From Tatumella terrea (GTDB taxonomy: Bacteria; Pseudomonadota; Gammaproteobacteria; Enterobacterales; Enterobacteriaceae): DNA of 64,000 nt. This document shows positions 1 through 7,616 of this stretch, one piece after another. Numbering within the stretch: position 1 is the stretch's first letter; each line of letters opens with the position of its first letter. Below the pieces are notes generated by a model, which was not told where the DNA came from, searched no databases, and was given only the letters and a program-made list of their open reading frames with translations. Both the position numbers and the translations under genes were made by a program. The stretch covers positions 415,633-479,632 of the forward strand of contig NZ_BAAAFX010000002.1 in assembly GCF_039523755.1 (NCBI RefSeq), in the 5' to 3' direction.

Positions 1-302
1 ACGCCAGGATGACGGGCGACCTCACGTAACATTCCGCCATCACCGCCGCCGATAATCAGCACACTGCGGGCTTCGCCATGGGCGAACAGCGGGACATGGG
101 TCAGCATCTCATGGTAGATAAACTCATCACGTTCGGTGGTTTGTACCACACCATCCAGCGCCATAACTCTGCCGAAGGCACTGTTTTCAAAAATCACTAA
201 ATCCTGGTGTTCGGTCTTATCCCGATAAAGTTCTTTATCGACGGTAAAGTATTGCCCGAACCCGTCATGCAATGTTTCATGCCATTTATCGTGCTGTGAC
301 AC
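1..302 (-). CDS. speE: Spermidine synthase SpeE, N-terminal part (runs off the window edge)
   Basis: Polyamine aminopropyltransferase, which moves the aminopropyl group of decarboxylated S-adenosylmethionine onto putrescine in the cytoplasm. Only the first 100 codons are present. They include the N-terminal strand region (KWHETLHDGFGQYF), the ALDGVVQTTERDEFIYHEM segment and the SAM-binding loop IIGGGDGG, all typical of SpeE. I chose a GTG start at 300-302 because a GAGGGGA ribosome site lies 8 bases upstream and the N-terminus then matches the E. coli protein. It lies downstream of yacC on the same strand, as in E. coli, where speD follows. The C-terminal part lies outside the window. Confidence 0.95.
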   Translation of the reverse strand, partial: MSQHDKWHETLHDGFGQYFTVDKELYRDKTEHQDLVIFENSAFGRVMALDGVVQTTERDEFIYHEMLTHVPLFAHGEARSVLIIGGGDGGMLREVARHPG

Positions 303-391
303 GTGATAACTCCCCTCTGGTACCGGATGATAAAAATGAACGGGTGATGATAACGAAGTCCCGGCAGTGATGCACGGCATCAGCCTCCGGA

Positions 392-742
392 TTACTTATT
401 CACATAAGCGAGCAGACTGAGTGATTTATCGGCCAGCGATTGGCATTTCTGAGTCCGGGGCACGGCAATCCCACTCAGGTCTTCATAGCTTGATTCGCCA
501 CGTTGCTGCATATTCATCTGATTATAGTTAGTTAAATCCCAGCGATTCTGGCGGGCGAAAAAAATAAGGGCATTTCTGATCTGATTATCGGGAATATCCT
601 GATAGCCACAGTCATTTTTCAGGTAAATAAAGACGGCCGTTAAGTCAGCCATATCTTCTGCCTGAGATTCATCGAGTGCAAAGCTGGTGCCGGTGACACT
701 CAGTAAAGCGGTCAGCAGCAGCAGCCTGAAGATTTTAGTCAT
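392..742 (-). CDS. yacC: Small exported protein YacC (PulS/OutS-like family)
   Basis: A 116-residue protein with a clear cleavable signal peptide (hydrophobic residues 5-20, cleavage near SFA-LDE), so it is probably periplasmic. Two cysteines (about 45 and 100) could form a disulfide. It matches E. coli YacC over its whole length (SQAEDMADLTAVF and the C-terminal SLSLLAYV). The family is related to the pilotin-like PulS/OutS group, but no secretin gene is nearby and its role here is unknown. It sits just upstream of speE in the same direction and diverges from cueO, the E. coli arrangement. Confidence 0.88.
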   Translation of the reverse strand: MTKIFRLLLLTALLSVTGTSFALDESQAEDMADLTAVFIYLKNDCGYQDIPDNQIRNALIFFARQNRWDLTNYNQMNMQQRGESSYEDLSGIAVPRTQKCQSLADKSLSLLAYVNK

Positions 743-833
743 TGGGGTTCTCTGGTCGCTATCATGTCATCCACGTTAGCATAGTTGCTGTCAGTATGAC
801 GATTATTTTGACCGGCCCGAAAGGGCGTGAGCC

Positions 834-864
834 TTGACCTTCCCGCAGGGATAAGGTTTATGCT
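834..864 (+). promoter_or_regulatory. CueR-type copper-responsive promoter of cueO
   Basis: A -35 TTGACC (834-839) and a -10 TATGCT (859-864) are separated by 19 bp, the overlong spacer characteristic of promoters remodelled by MerR-family activators. The spacer holds the imperfect dyad ACCTTCCC / GGGATAAGGT, which matches the known CueR operator pattern in front of cueO and copA. Placement directly before a copper oxidase gene supports copper induction. This is motif reading only. Confidence 0.85.
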
Positions 865-899
865 TATCAAATGCTTTTTTCGTCTAAGGAAATTCCGTT

Positions 900-2564
900 A
901 TGCAGCGTCGAGATTTTCTGAAGCTGACTACCGCGTGTGCAGCGGCAGGCTTACTCCCGGTCTGGAGCCGTTCTCTGATGGCTGCAACCAGACCTCTGTT
1001 GCCCGTCCCCCCCCAACTGACCCCGGATATCCGCCAGCGGATACGGTTAACGGCGATGACCGGGATGACCCGCTGGCAGGGCCGGGAAGTCCCTACCTGG
1101 GGCTATAATGGCAGCCTGCTGGGCCCGGTACTGCGTCTGCGCCGTCAGCAGCAGGTCACTATCGACATTAATAACACGTTACCGATGGCTACCACCCTCC
1201 ACTGGCATGGACTGAAAGTCGGAGGCGAGGTGGATGGCGGACCGCAGGAAGTGATCCCGGCGGGAGGGCGGCGGGAAGTGACCTTTACGCCGGACCAGCA
1301 AGCCGCAACCTGCTGGTATCATCCGCATTACCACGGTCATACCGGTTTTCAGGTCGCGAAAGGACTGGCAGGAATGCTTATCATTGACGATGATGAAATT
1401 GACCTGTTACGTCTGCCGATTGAGTGGGGAGTGGATGATATTCCGCTGATATTCCAGGACAAACAACTGACGGTCGAGGGTACGCAGATTGACTATCAGC
1501 TGGATATTATGCGGGCTGCGGTCGGCTGGTTTGGCAATATGATGCTGACTAACGGGGTCAGCTACCCGCAGCATGCGGTGCCTCGTGGCTGGGTACGTTT
1601 CAGGATGCTTAACGGCTGTAACGCGCGCAGCCTTATTCTCAGTACCAGTGATCAACGTCCACTCTATGTTATCGCCAGCGATGGGGGATTACTGGCTCAG
1701 CCCGTCAAGGTGGATAGCCTGGAGATGATCCCGGGCGAACGCTTTGAAGTGATGGTCGATACCAGTGACGGTAAAGCGTTTGACTTAGTGACGTTGCCGA
1801 CAGAGCAGGCTGGCATGGTCCTTGCCCCGTTTGACCAGCCGTTACCGGTGCTGAATGTGTTGCCGATACGCATCGCTGGTAGCAGCACGCTACCGGATAC
1901 CCTCTCGGTGATGCCATCGCTGCCCGCGCAGGAGAGTCTGGCAGGAATGACTAAAAGAACCTTGCAGTTATCCATGGATAAGCAGCTGGACCAGCAGGGG
2001 ATGGCGGCACTGATTAACCGCTACGGGCATAAAGCGATGGGCGGCATGTCGATGGGGGAAACCACGTCGCCAGACAACAGTATGGCGGGGATGGCGATGC
2101 CACATCAGTCGATGTCTTCTCAGGCGACAGGCAGCGGGATGGATAAGATGCCGGGAATGTCGGGTATGACGATGGAGGCACATCCTGCGAAAAGTTCCGG
2201 TAAAGCGTATGATTTTCATCAGGGAAATAAAATCAATGGTAAAGCCTTTGATATGAATCACCCGGCTTTTGATGTGCCGCTTCAGACGACAGAGGTCTGG
2301 CGTATCAGTGGACAGGGCGACATGATGCTGCATCCTTTCCATGTCCATGGCACTCAGTTCAGGATCCTGTCGGAAAACGGACTGCCGGTCGCGGCACATC
2401 GTCAGGGATGGAAGGATATTGTCCGGGTGGAGGGGGGCGTCAGTGAAATTCTGGTGAACTTTACCCATACGGCCAGCCAGAACCAGGCCTATATGGCCCA
2501 CTGTCATCTGCTGGAACATGAAGATACCGGCATGATGCTCGGCTTCACGGTCAGCCGGACCTGA
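900..2564 (+). CDS. cueO: Multicopper oxidase CueO (periplasmic cuprous oxidase)
   Basis: Oxidises Cu(I) to the less toxic Cu(II) in the periplasm as part of copper homeostasis. The protein is 554 residues long. The N-terminus carries a Tat signal (RRDFLK followed by a hydrophobic stretch, cleavage near residue 28), fitting export with copper already bound. Copper ligands are visible in the four usual motifs: HWHG (101-104), HPHYHGH (141-147), HPFHVHG and HCHLLEHEDTGMM near the C-terminus. A methionine/histidine-rich insert (roughly 375-435, many MGGM/MAGM motifs) corresponds to the substrate-copper loop of CueO. An AAGGA ribosome site lies 9 bases before the ATG. It is expressed from a CueR-type promoter just upstream and followed by a strong hairpin. 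Confidence 0.97.
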   Translation: MQRRDFLKLTTACAAAGLLPVWSRSLMAATRPLLPVPPQLTPDIRQRIRLTAMTGMTRWQGREVPTWGYNGSLLGPVLRLRRQQQVTIDINNTLPMATTLHWHGLKVGGEVDGGPQEVIPAGGRREVTFTPDQQAATCWYHPHYHGHTGFQVAKGLAGMLIIDDDEIDLLRLPIEWGVDDIPLIFQDKQLTVEGTQIDYQLDIMRAAVGWFGNMMLTNGVSYPQHAVPRGWVRFRMLNGCNARSLILSTSDQRPLYVIASDGGLLAQPVKVDSLEMIPGERFEVMVDTSDGKAFDLVTLPTEQAGMVLAPFDQPLPVLNVLPIRIAGSSTLPDTLSVMPSLPAQESLAGMTKRTLQLSMDKQLDQQGMAALINRYGHKAMGGMSMGETTSPDNSMAGMAMPHQSMSSQATGSGMDKMPGMSGMTMEAHPAKSSGKAYDFHQGNKINGKAFDMNHPAFDVPLQTTEVWRISGQGDMMLHPFHVHGTQFRILSENGLPVAAHRQGWKDIVRVEGGVSEILVNFTHTASQNQAYMAHCHLLEHEDTGMMLGFTVSRT

Positions 2565-2582
2565 TATCCATAGCCGCAGTGT

Positions 2583-2616
2583 CCCTCAGCCCCGCCGGCC
2601 CCGGCGGGGCTGAGGG
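2583..2616 (+). terminator. Perfect 16-bp hairpin after cueO
   Basis: Arms 2583-2598 and 2601-2616 are exact reverse complements (CCCTCAGCCCCGCCGG and its complement) with a two-base spacer. It lies 19 bases after the cueO stop, as expected for a transcript-end structure. There is no U-tract after it, so it may protect a 3' end or slow polymerase rather than act as a classic intrinsic terminator. Confidence 0.6.
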
Positions 2617-2772
2617 CGGCCACCGGCCTGATTTCAGGGACTTAATCGGTTCTCAGGCTATCGTGTGGTGGCAGGTCTGTGCGATAATCCCCGCCATGAT
2701 CTGCGGATCATGACTGTATTAATCCCCGCCATTGATGAGGTTAAGCTGAGTAAAATCAGTGAGATATATATT

Positions 2773-3309
2773 ATGAAACACACCGTAGAAGTGATGATTT
2801 CTGAAGAGGAAATCAGACAGCGTATTACAGCTCTGGGCCAGCAAATCTCTGCAGATTACCGTGATCGCGGCAATGATATTGTGCTGGTCGGACTGTTACG
2901 TGGATCATTTATGTTTATGGCCGATTTGTGCCGGGCAATAGACGTTTCTCACGAAGTCGATTTTATTACGGCCTCAAGTTATGGCAATGGTATGTCGAGT
3001 ACCCGGGATGTCAAAATCATTAAAGATCTTGATGAAGATATCCGGGGCAAAGATGTACTGATTGTTGAAGATATTATCGATTCCGGTAACACCCTGAGCA
3101 AAGTGCGTGAGATTTTACGCCTGTGTGAGCCAAAATCTCTGGCTATCTGTACGCTGCTGGATAAGCCTGAGCGCCGGGAAGTGAATGTGGATGTCGAGTA
3201 TGTCGGCTTCGCTATCCCGGACGAGTTTGTTGTGGGCTACGGTATTGATTACGCTCAGCGTTATCGTCATCTGCCTTATGTCGGCAAAGTGGTGATTCTG
3301 GAACCCTGA
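2773..3309 (+). CDS. hpt: Hypoxanthine phosphoribosyltransferase
   Basis: Purine salvage enzyme converting hypoxanthine (and, less well, guanine) plus PRPP to the nucleotide. With the ATG at 2773 the protein is 178 residues and aligns end to end with E. coli Hpt (MKHTVEVMI). An in-frame reading upstream of this ATG has no family similarity, so the longer form was not used. The PRPP-binding loop is visible as VLIVEDIIDSGNTL (about residues 96-109). E. coli has gcd upstream and can downstream; neither is present here. A U-tailed hairpin follows the gene. Confidence 0.96.
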   Translation: MKHTVEVMISEEEIRQRITALGQQISADYRDRGNDIVLVGLLRGSFMFMADLCRAIDVSHEVDFITASSYGNGMSSTRDVKIIKDLDEDIRGKDVLIVEDIIDSGNTLSKVREILRLCEPKSLAICTLLDKPERREVNVDVEYVGFAIPDEFVVGYGIDYAQRYRHLPYVGKVVILEP

Positions 3310-3335
3310 ATCCGGCGTATCAATAGCACGATCTT

Positions 3336-3362
3336 TCAGGCCGGTTAATCCGGCCTGATTTA
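3336..3362 (+). terminator. Intrinsic terminator after hpt
   Basis: Nine-bp perfect stem TCAGGCCGG / CCGGCCTGA with loop TTAAT, followed by a short T-rich stretch, 27 bases after the hpt stop. Confidence 0.75.
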
Positions 3363-3614
3363 TACTAAGCACACTTTATCACCGATGCTGTCGTTACTGA
3401 CAAGGCGTAACCGATCTGTCTGCGTTTATCAGGGACTTTGCCGGTCTTCACCGTCTTTCAGACAGCCACTGCCGTCATCCGCCAGATTCGCACGGTTTAG
3501 CCGGTCTTAACGGACGGTTCAGATCTCAGGCGTCAGCAGTCATTCGCGGAACCCCCGACGAAATCGCGGTAAAAATTAACTTTAATTCCTTTATTATCTC
3601 AGGATGGAACAGGT
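3363..3614. other. Gene-free spacer between hpt and yadG
   Basis: About 250 bases in which E. coli carries can (carbonic anhydrase) on the opposite strand. I find no reading frame or remnant of can here. The yadG promoter presumably lies in the AT-rich last 50 bases (3570-3605), but no convincing -35/-10 pair stands out. Confidence 0.6.
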
Positions 3615-4541
3615 ATGACGTATGCACTGGAAATCTCCGGGCTGACTAAAACCTATGGTGAGGCGGTCCATGCCCTGAAAGGGCTGGATCTGACTGTCAG
3701 GGCCGGAGATTTTTACGCCTTACTGGGCCCGAACGGTGCCGGTAAATCAACCACGATTGGTATCATCAGTTCCCTGGTGAACAAAACCTCCGGACAGGTG
3801 AAAGTGTTTGGCTATGACCTGGAAAATGACAAGGTCAACGCCAAGCGCCAGTTAGGCCTGGTACCGCAGGAGTTCAATTTTAACCCTTTCGAAACCGTGC
3901 TGCGGATTGTTGTCAGCCAGGCAGGGTATTATGGTGTTGAACGTAAAGAGGCGCTGAACCGGGCGGAGAAATACCTGCGTCAGCTGGACCTTTGGGAAAA
4001 ACGTGATCAGCGGGCAAGAATGTTGTCCGGCGGAATGAAGCGTCGCCTGATGATAGCCCGTGCGCTGATGCATGAGCCTAAGCTCTTAATTCTTGATGAG
4101 CCGACGGCCGGGGTCGATATCGAGCTTCGTCGTTCCATGTGGACCTTTCTGAAAACGCTGAACGAGCAGGGGACGACGATTATTCTGACGACCCACTACC
4201 TTGAAGAGGCCGAGATGCTATGCCGCAATATCGGCATTATTCAGCGGGGAGAGCTGGTAGAAAATACGTCGATGAAAGCCCTGCTCGGCAAGCTGAAGTC
4301 AGAAACCTTTATTCTTGACCTTTCGCCGGACAGTCCGCGTCCGGTCCTTGACGGATTCACTGCTCAGCTGGTGGATGCCTCGACCCTGGAAGTCGAAGTA
4401 TTGCGGGAGCAGGGGCTGAATGATGTCTTCAGTCAGCTGACATCTCAGGGGATTTCGGTATTGAGTATGCGTAATAAAGCCAACCGTCTGGAAGAGCTCT
4501 TCGTCAGTCTGGTTAATGGTTCTGCGGAGGGAAGTTCATGA
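3615..4541 (+). CDS. yadG: ABC transporter ATP-binding protein YadG
   Basis: A 308-residue ATPase subunit of an ABC-2 type exporter. It has Walker A GPNGAGKST (about 38-46), signature LSGGMKRR (about 137-144), Walker B LLILDEPTAG (about 156-165) and the switch histidine in ILTTHYLEEAE. The C-terminal extension after the nucleotide-binding domain is typical of the drug/polysaccharide-type DrrA group. The downstream permease gene overlaps it by four bases (ATGA), so the two are translationally coupled and form one transporter. The substrate is not known. Confidence 0.93.
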   Translation: MTYALEISGLTKTYGEAVHALKGLDLTVRAGDFYALLGPNGAGKSTTIGIISSLVNKTSGQVKVFGYDLENDKVNAKRQLGLVPQEFNFNPFETVLRIVVSQAGYYGVERKEALNRAEKYLRQLDLWEKRDQRARMLSGGMKRRLMIARALMHEPKLLILDEPTAGVDIELRRSMWTFLKTLNEQGTTIILTTHYLEEAEMLCRNIGIIQRGELVENTSMKALLGKLKSETFILDLSPDSPRPVLDGFTAQLVDASTLEVEVLREQGLNDVFSQLTSQGISVLSMRNKANRLEELFVSLVNGSAEGSS

Positions 4542-5308
4542 CGCATTTATATTGGGTCGCGTTAAAGAGTATCTGGGGCAAAGAGATCCATCGTTTTATG
4601 CGGATCTGGATACAGACACTGGTGCCACCGGTGATCACCATGACGCTCTATTTTATTATTTTCGGAAACCTGATTGGTTCCCGAATCGGTGATATGCATG
4701 GCTTCAGTTATATGCAGTTCATCGTGCCGGGACTGATTATGATGTCGGTGATCACCAACTCCTATTCCAATGTGGCCTCTTCTTTTTTCAGTGCAAAATT
4801 TCAGCGCAATATTGAAGAATTGCTGGTCGCGCCGGTGCCGACTCATATCATTATTGCCGGCTATGTCGGTGGCGGCGTGGCGCGGGGGATCTGTGTCGGG
4901 ATTCTGGTCACGGCGATTTCACTGTGCTTTGTCCCGTTCCATGTCTATTTCTGGCCGATGGTCGCGTTAACCATCGTCCTGACATCGGTACTGTTTTCGC
5001 TGGCCGGGCTGCTGAATGCGGTCTTTGCCCGTTCGTTCGATGATATCAGCCTGATCCCGACGTTCGTGCTGACACCGCTGACCTATCTGGGCGGCGTGTT
5101 TTATTCGCTGTCTCTGCTGCCGCCGGTCTGGCAGGTGATTTCCAAACTGAACCCTATCGTCTACATGATCAGCGGGTTCCGTTATGGCTTCCTGGGGATC
5201 AGTGACGTTCCGGTCGCGTTAACCATTACTATTCTGCTGGTCTTTATCGCGGCGTTCTATACCCTGGTCTGGACACTGATCCAGCGCGGCAGAGGCTTAC
5301 GTAGCTGA
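4538..5308 (+). CDS. yadH: ABC-2 type transporter permease YadH
   Basis: A 256-residue integral membrane protein with about six hydrophobic segments, pairing with YadG. The ABC-2 permease signature region is seen in ISLIPTFVLTPLTYLGGVFY (about 170-190), followed by the LNPIVYMISGFRYGFLG stretch common to this family. Its ATG overlaps the yadG stop. The cargo is unknown; the family includes drug and polysaccharide exporters. Confidence 0.92.
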   Translation: MTHLYWVALKSIWGKEIHRFMRIWIQTLVPPVITMTLYFIIFGNLIGSRIGDMHGFSYMQFIVPGLIMMSVITNSYSNVASSFFSAKFQRNIEELLVAPVPTHIIIAGYVGGGVARGICVGILVTAISLCFVPFHVYFWPMVALTIVLTSVLFSLAGLLNAVFARSFDDISLIPTFVLTPLTYLGGVFYSLSLLPPVWQVISKLNPIVYMISGFRYGFLGISDVPVALTITILLVFIAAFYTLVWTLIQRGRGLRS

Positions 5309-5316
5309 TCTCCGCA

Positions 5317-5340
5317 CCCCGCCACCGGTCGGTGGCGGGG
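5317..5340. terminator. Hairpin between convergent yadH and panC
   Basis: CCCCGCCACCG (5317-5327) and CGGTGGCGGGG (5330-5340) form an 11-bp perfect stem between the convergent ends of yadH and panC. U-tracts are poor on both strands, so its efficiency as a terminator is uncertain. Confidence 0.6.
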
Positions 5341-5372
5341 AAACTTTCCCGCCTGTCACGTCACCCTAAACC

Positions 5373-6230
5373 TCAAGCCTGCGATAAAGCCACACATTGA
5401 TTATCAATCAGTCTGGCATGACCCAGCCAGGCGGCCATCAGGATCACCGCATTGCGGCTTTCAGATGTCAGCGGATGCAGCGTCTCGCTGTCGCAAATCG
5501 CAATATTATCCGGGGTAAACCCATAGTCACGGAGCTGTGATCCCGCCTCCGCGATAAGTGTGCTGATATCGCTCTCTCCGGCCGTCAGCCGGTCAGCGAG
5601 AGTGTTCATCACCCGGCTCAGGTAAGGGGCTGTCTTACGCTCTTTCGGGGTCAGATAGCCATTACGTGAACTTAACGCCAGGTTATCCGCGGCACGTACG
5701 GTAGGCACGCCGATAATCTCTATCGGATAGCCCAGGTCCGCCACCATTTTACGGATGACGAGTAACTGCTGAAAATCTTTCTCACCGAAACAGGCGATAT
5801 CCGGCCGCACCATATTAAACAGCTTACTGACAATGGTCGTGACGCCCCTGAAATGGCCAGGCCGGCTGGCCCCTTCAAGCAAACCGGAAAGCCCGGGGAC
5901 CTCGACAAAGGTCTGCTCGCCGGTCCCCTGAGGATAAATAGCACTGACCCCGGGCACAAACAGAATATCGGTCTGGTATTGTTCCAGCTTTTCGCTGTCT
6001 TCACGCAAGGTCCGTGGATAACGGGACAAATCCTCAGGCCGATCAAATTGCATCGGGTTCACAAAAATGGAGGCGACGACGATATCGGCCTGTGCTCTGG
6101 CGGTTGAGATCAGCTGCAAATGCCCGTCATGCAGGTTTCCCATCGTCGGCACCAGGGCAATGCGCAGATTTTTTCGTCGCAGACGGCTGATTTCTTCCTG
6201 TAAGGCTGCCGGTGTTTCAATAATAAGCAC
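5373..6230 (-). CDS. panC: Pantothenate synthetase
   Basis: Joins pantoate and beta-alanine with ATP to make pantothenate, the last step of vitamin B5 synthesis. The protein is 285 residues. The cytidylyltransferase-like HIGH motif is seen as MGNLHDGH (about 30-37) and the KMSKS-like part as SSRNGYL (about 187-193). I chose a GTG start (6228-6230) because AGGAAG sits 5-6 bases before it and the N-terminus matches the family. It follows panB by 27 bases in an operon. The usual partner panD (making beta-alanine) is not beside it. Confidence 0.96.
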   Translation of the reverse strand: MLIIETPAALQEEISRLRRKNLRIALVPTMGNLHDGHLQLISTARAQADIVVASIFVNPMQFDRPEDLSRYPRTLREDSEKLEQYQTDILFVPGVSAIYPQGTGEQTFVEVPGLSGLLEGASRPGHFRGVTTIVSKLFNMVRPDIACFGEKDFQQLLVIRKMVADLGYPIEIIGVPTVRAADNLALSSRNGYLTPKERKTAPYLSRVMNTLADRLTAGESDISTLIAEAGSQLRDYGFTPDNIAICDSETLHPLTSESRNAVILMAAWLGHARLIDNQCVALSQA

Positions 6231-6257
6231 GCTATTCTTCCTTTCTTATTGAAATAA

Positions 6258-7052
6258 TTACTGGAAACAATGTTCCGTTGCGGGATAACGGCCTTCCGCG
6301 ACCTGACGTTTGTAAAGCGCAACGGCAGTGCGGATATCCCCGGTGTCGGCAAGGAAGTTTTTGCTGAATTTCGGGGGCTTACCGGCGGTGATCCCTAAGG
6401 CATCATGCATGACCAGAATCTGTCCGTCGGTGCCGGGGCCGGCGCCGATCCCGATCACCGGGATGGATAATTCTCCGGTGATCTGCCGGGCCAGCGATGC
6501 CGGTACGCATTCGAGCACCAGCAGTTGCGCGCCAGCCCGTTCCAGTGCCAGTGCATCACTGAGCAACGTGTCTGCGGCCGCCTGCTCGCGGCCCTGAACC
6601 TTGTAGCCGCCAAAAATATTTACCGATTGGGGCGTCAGTCCCAGATGTCCACAGACCGGCACTGCCCGCTCGGTCAGACAGCGTACGGTCTCACTCAGCC
6701 AGGCGCCTCCTTCCAGTTTCACCATATTCGCCCCGGCGCGCATCAGCTGAGAGGCGTTCTCACAGGATTGTTGCGGGGTGGCATAGCTCATAAAGGGAAG
6801 GTCTGACATCAGCAGCGCCGCGGGGGCGCCTTTACGCACCATCGCGGTGTGATAAGCAATATCAGCCACGGTGACAGGTAATGTTGAATCATGTCCCTGA
6901 AGGGTCATTCCCAGAGAATCCCCGACCAGCAGAACAGGGATCGCCTGTTCCGCGAAAAGGTGAGCAAAGCTATAGTCGTAGGCTGTCAGTGCGGCAAATT
7001 TCTCTCCTGACTGCTTCCATTTTCTGAGATCCTGAATGGTAACAGATTGCAA
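6258..7052 (-). CDS. panB: 3-methyl-2-oxobutanoate hydroxymethyltransferase
   Basis: First committed step of pantothenate synthesis: transfers a hydroxymethyl group from 5,10-methylene-tetrahydrofolate to alpha-ketoisovalerate. The 264-residue protein aligns throughout with E. coli PanB, including the metal/substrate segment VGDSLGMTLQGHDSTLPVT and the GHLGLTPQS loop. The best start is TTG (7050-7052) with AGAGGT just upstream, giving MQSVTIQDLRKW in register with E. coli MKPTTISLLQKY. It is co-directional with folK upstream and panC downstream, linking folate and pantothenate genes as in E. coli. Confidence 0.95.
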   Translation of the reverse strand: MQSVTIQDLRKWKQSGEKFAALTAYDYSFAHLFAEQAIPVLLVGDSLGMTLQGHDSTLPVTVADIAYHTAMVRKGAPAALLMSDLPFMSYATPQQSCENASQLMRAGANMVKLEGGAWLSETVRCLTERAVPVCGHLGLTPQSVNIFGGYKVQGREQAAADTLLSDALALERAGAQLLVLECVPASLARQITGELSIPVIGIGAGPGTDGQILVMHDALGITAGKPPKFSKNFLADTGDIRTAVALYKRQVAEGRYPATEHCFQ

Positions 7053-7133
7053 AGTAACCTCTTGTCATCATTTTTTTGATGAGTGAGTTTACCGTAATGC
7101 CGTGAGAGGGGGAATGCCCCCTGCAGGGATAAG

Positions 7134-7613
7134 TTACCAGAGGGTAATGTCGCGGGTGTCCAGCGGGGTCAGTAACTCACTGACCAGACGGCCATCAGGA
7201 AGACGGCAGTCCGGGGCGATTTCGTTCAGAGGAAGCAGCATAAATGCTCGCCGGTGCATATCATAATGCGGAACCGTTAAACGCGGAGTATCGATAACCT
7301 GCTGACCAAATAATAAGATATCGAGGTCCAGCGTGCGTGGCCCCCAGCGCTCATCTTTGCGGACACGACCTTGTTCCAGCTCAATACGCTGGGTGTGATC
7401 AAGTAAACCGGCAGCGTCCAGAGAGGTCTCAAGGGCAATCACGGCATTCAGATAATCCGGCTGATCGGCGGGCCCGTAAGGCGGAGTACGGTACAGGGAG
7501 GAGGTCGCGACACGCCGGCTGCCGGGAATGGCATCCAGCGCGTTCAGTGCGGCCTGCACCTGGTGCAGAGGGTCCGCAAGATTACTACCCAGCGCAATGT
7601 AGACCCGTGTCAT
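7134..7613 (-). CDS. folK: 6-hydroxymethyl-7,8-dihydropterin pyrophosphokinase
   Basis: Folate synthesis enzyme that transfers pyrophosphate from ATP to hydroxymethyl-dihydropterin. The protein is 159 residues, with the N-terminal YIALGSNLADP and the signature RWGPRTLDLDILLFG (about 89-103) containing the catalytic arginine and metal-binding aspartates. Its ATG lies three bases after the pcnB stop, so it is translated from the pcnB message as in E. coli. Confidence 0.96.
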   Translation of the reverse strand: MTRVYIALGSNLADPLHQVQAALNALDAIPGSRRVATSSLYRTPPYGPADQPDYLNAVIALETSLDAAGLLDHTQRIELEQGRVRKDERWGPRTLDLDILLFGQQVIDTPRLTVPHYDMHRRAFMLLPLNEIAPDCRLPDGRLVSELLTPLDTRDITLW

Positions 7614-7616
7614 GAT

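Noticed and set aside
1968..2519. A 183-codon frame antisense to cueO
   Set aside because: Histidine/arginine-rich mirror of the Met/His-rich region of cueO; no start signal.
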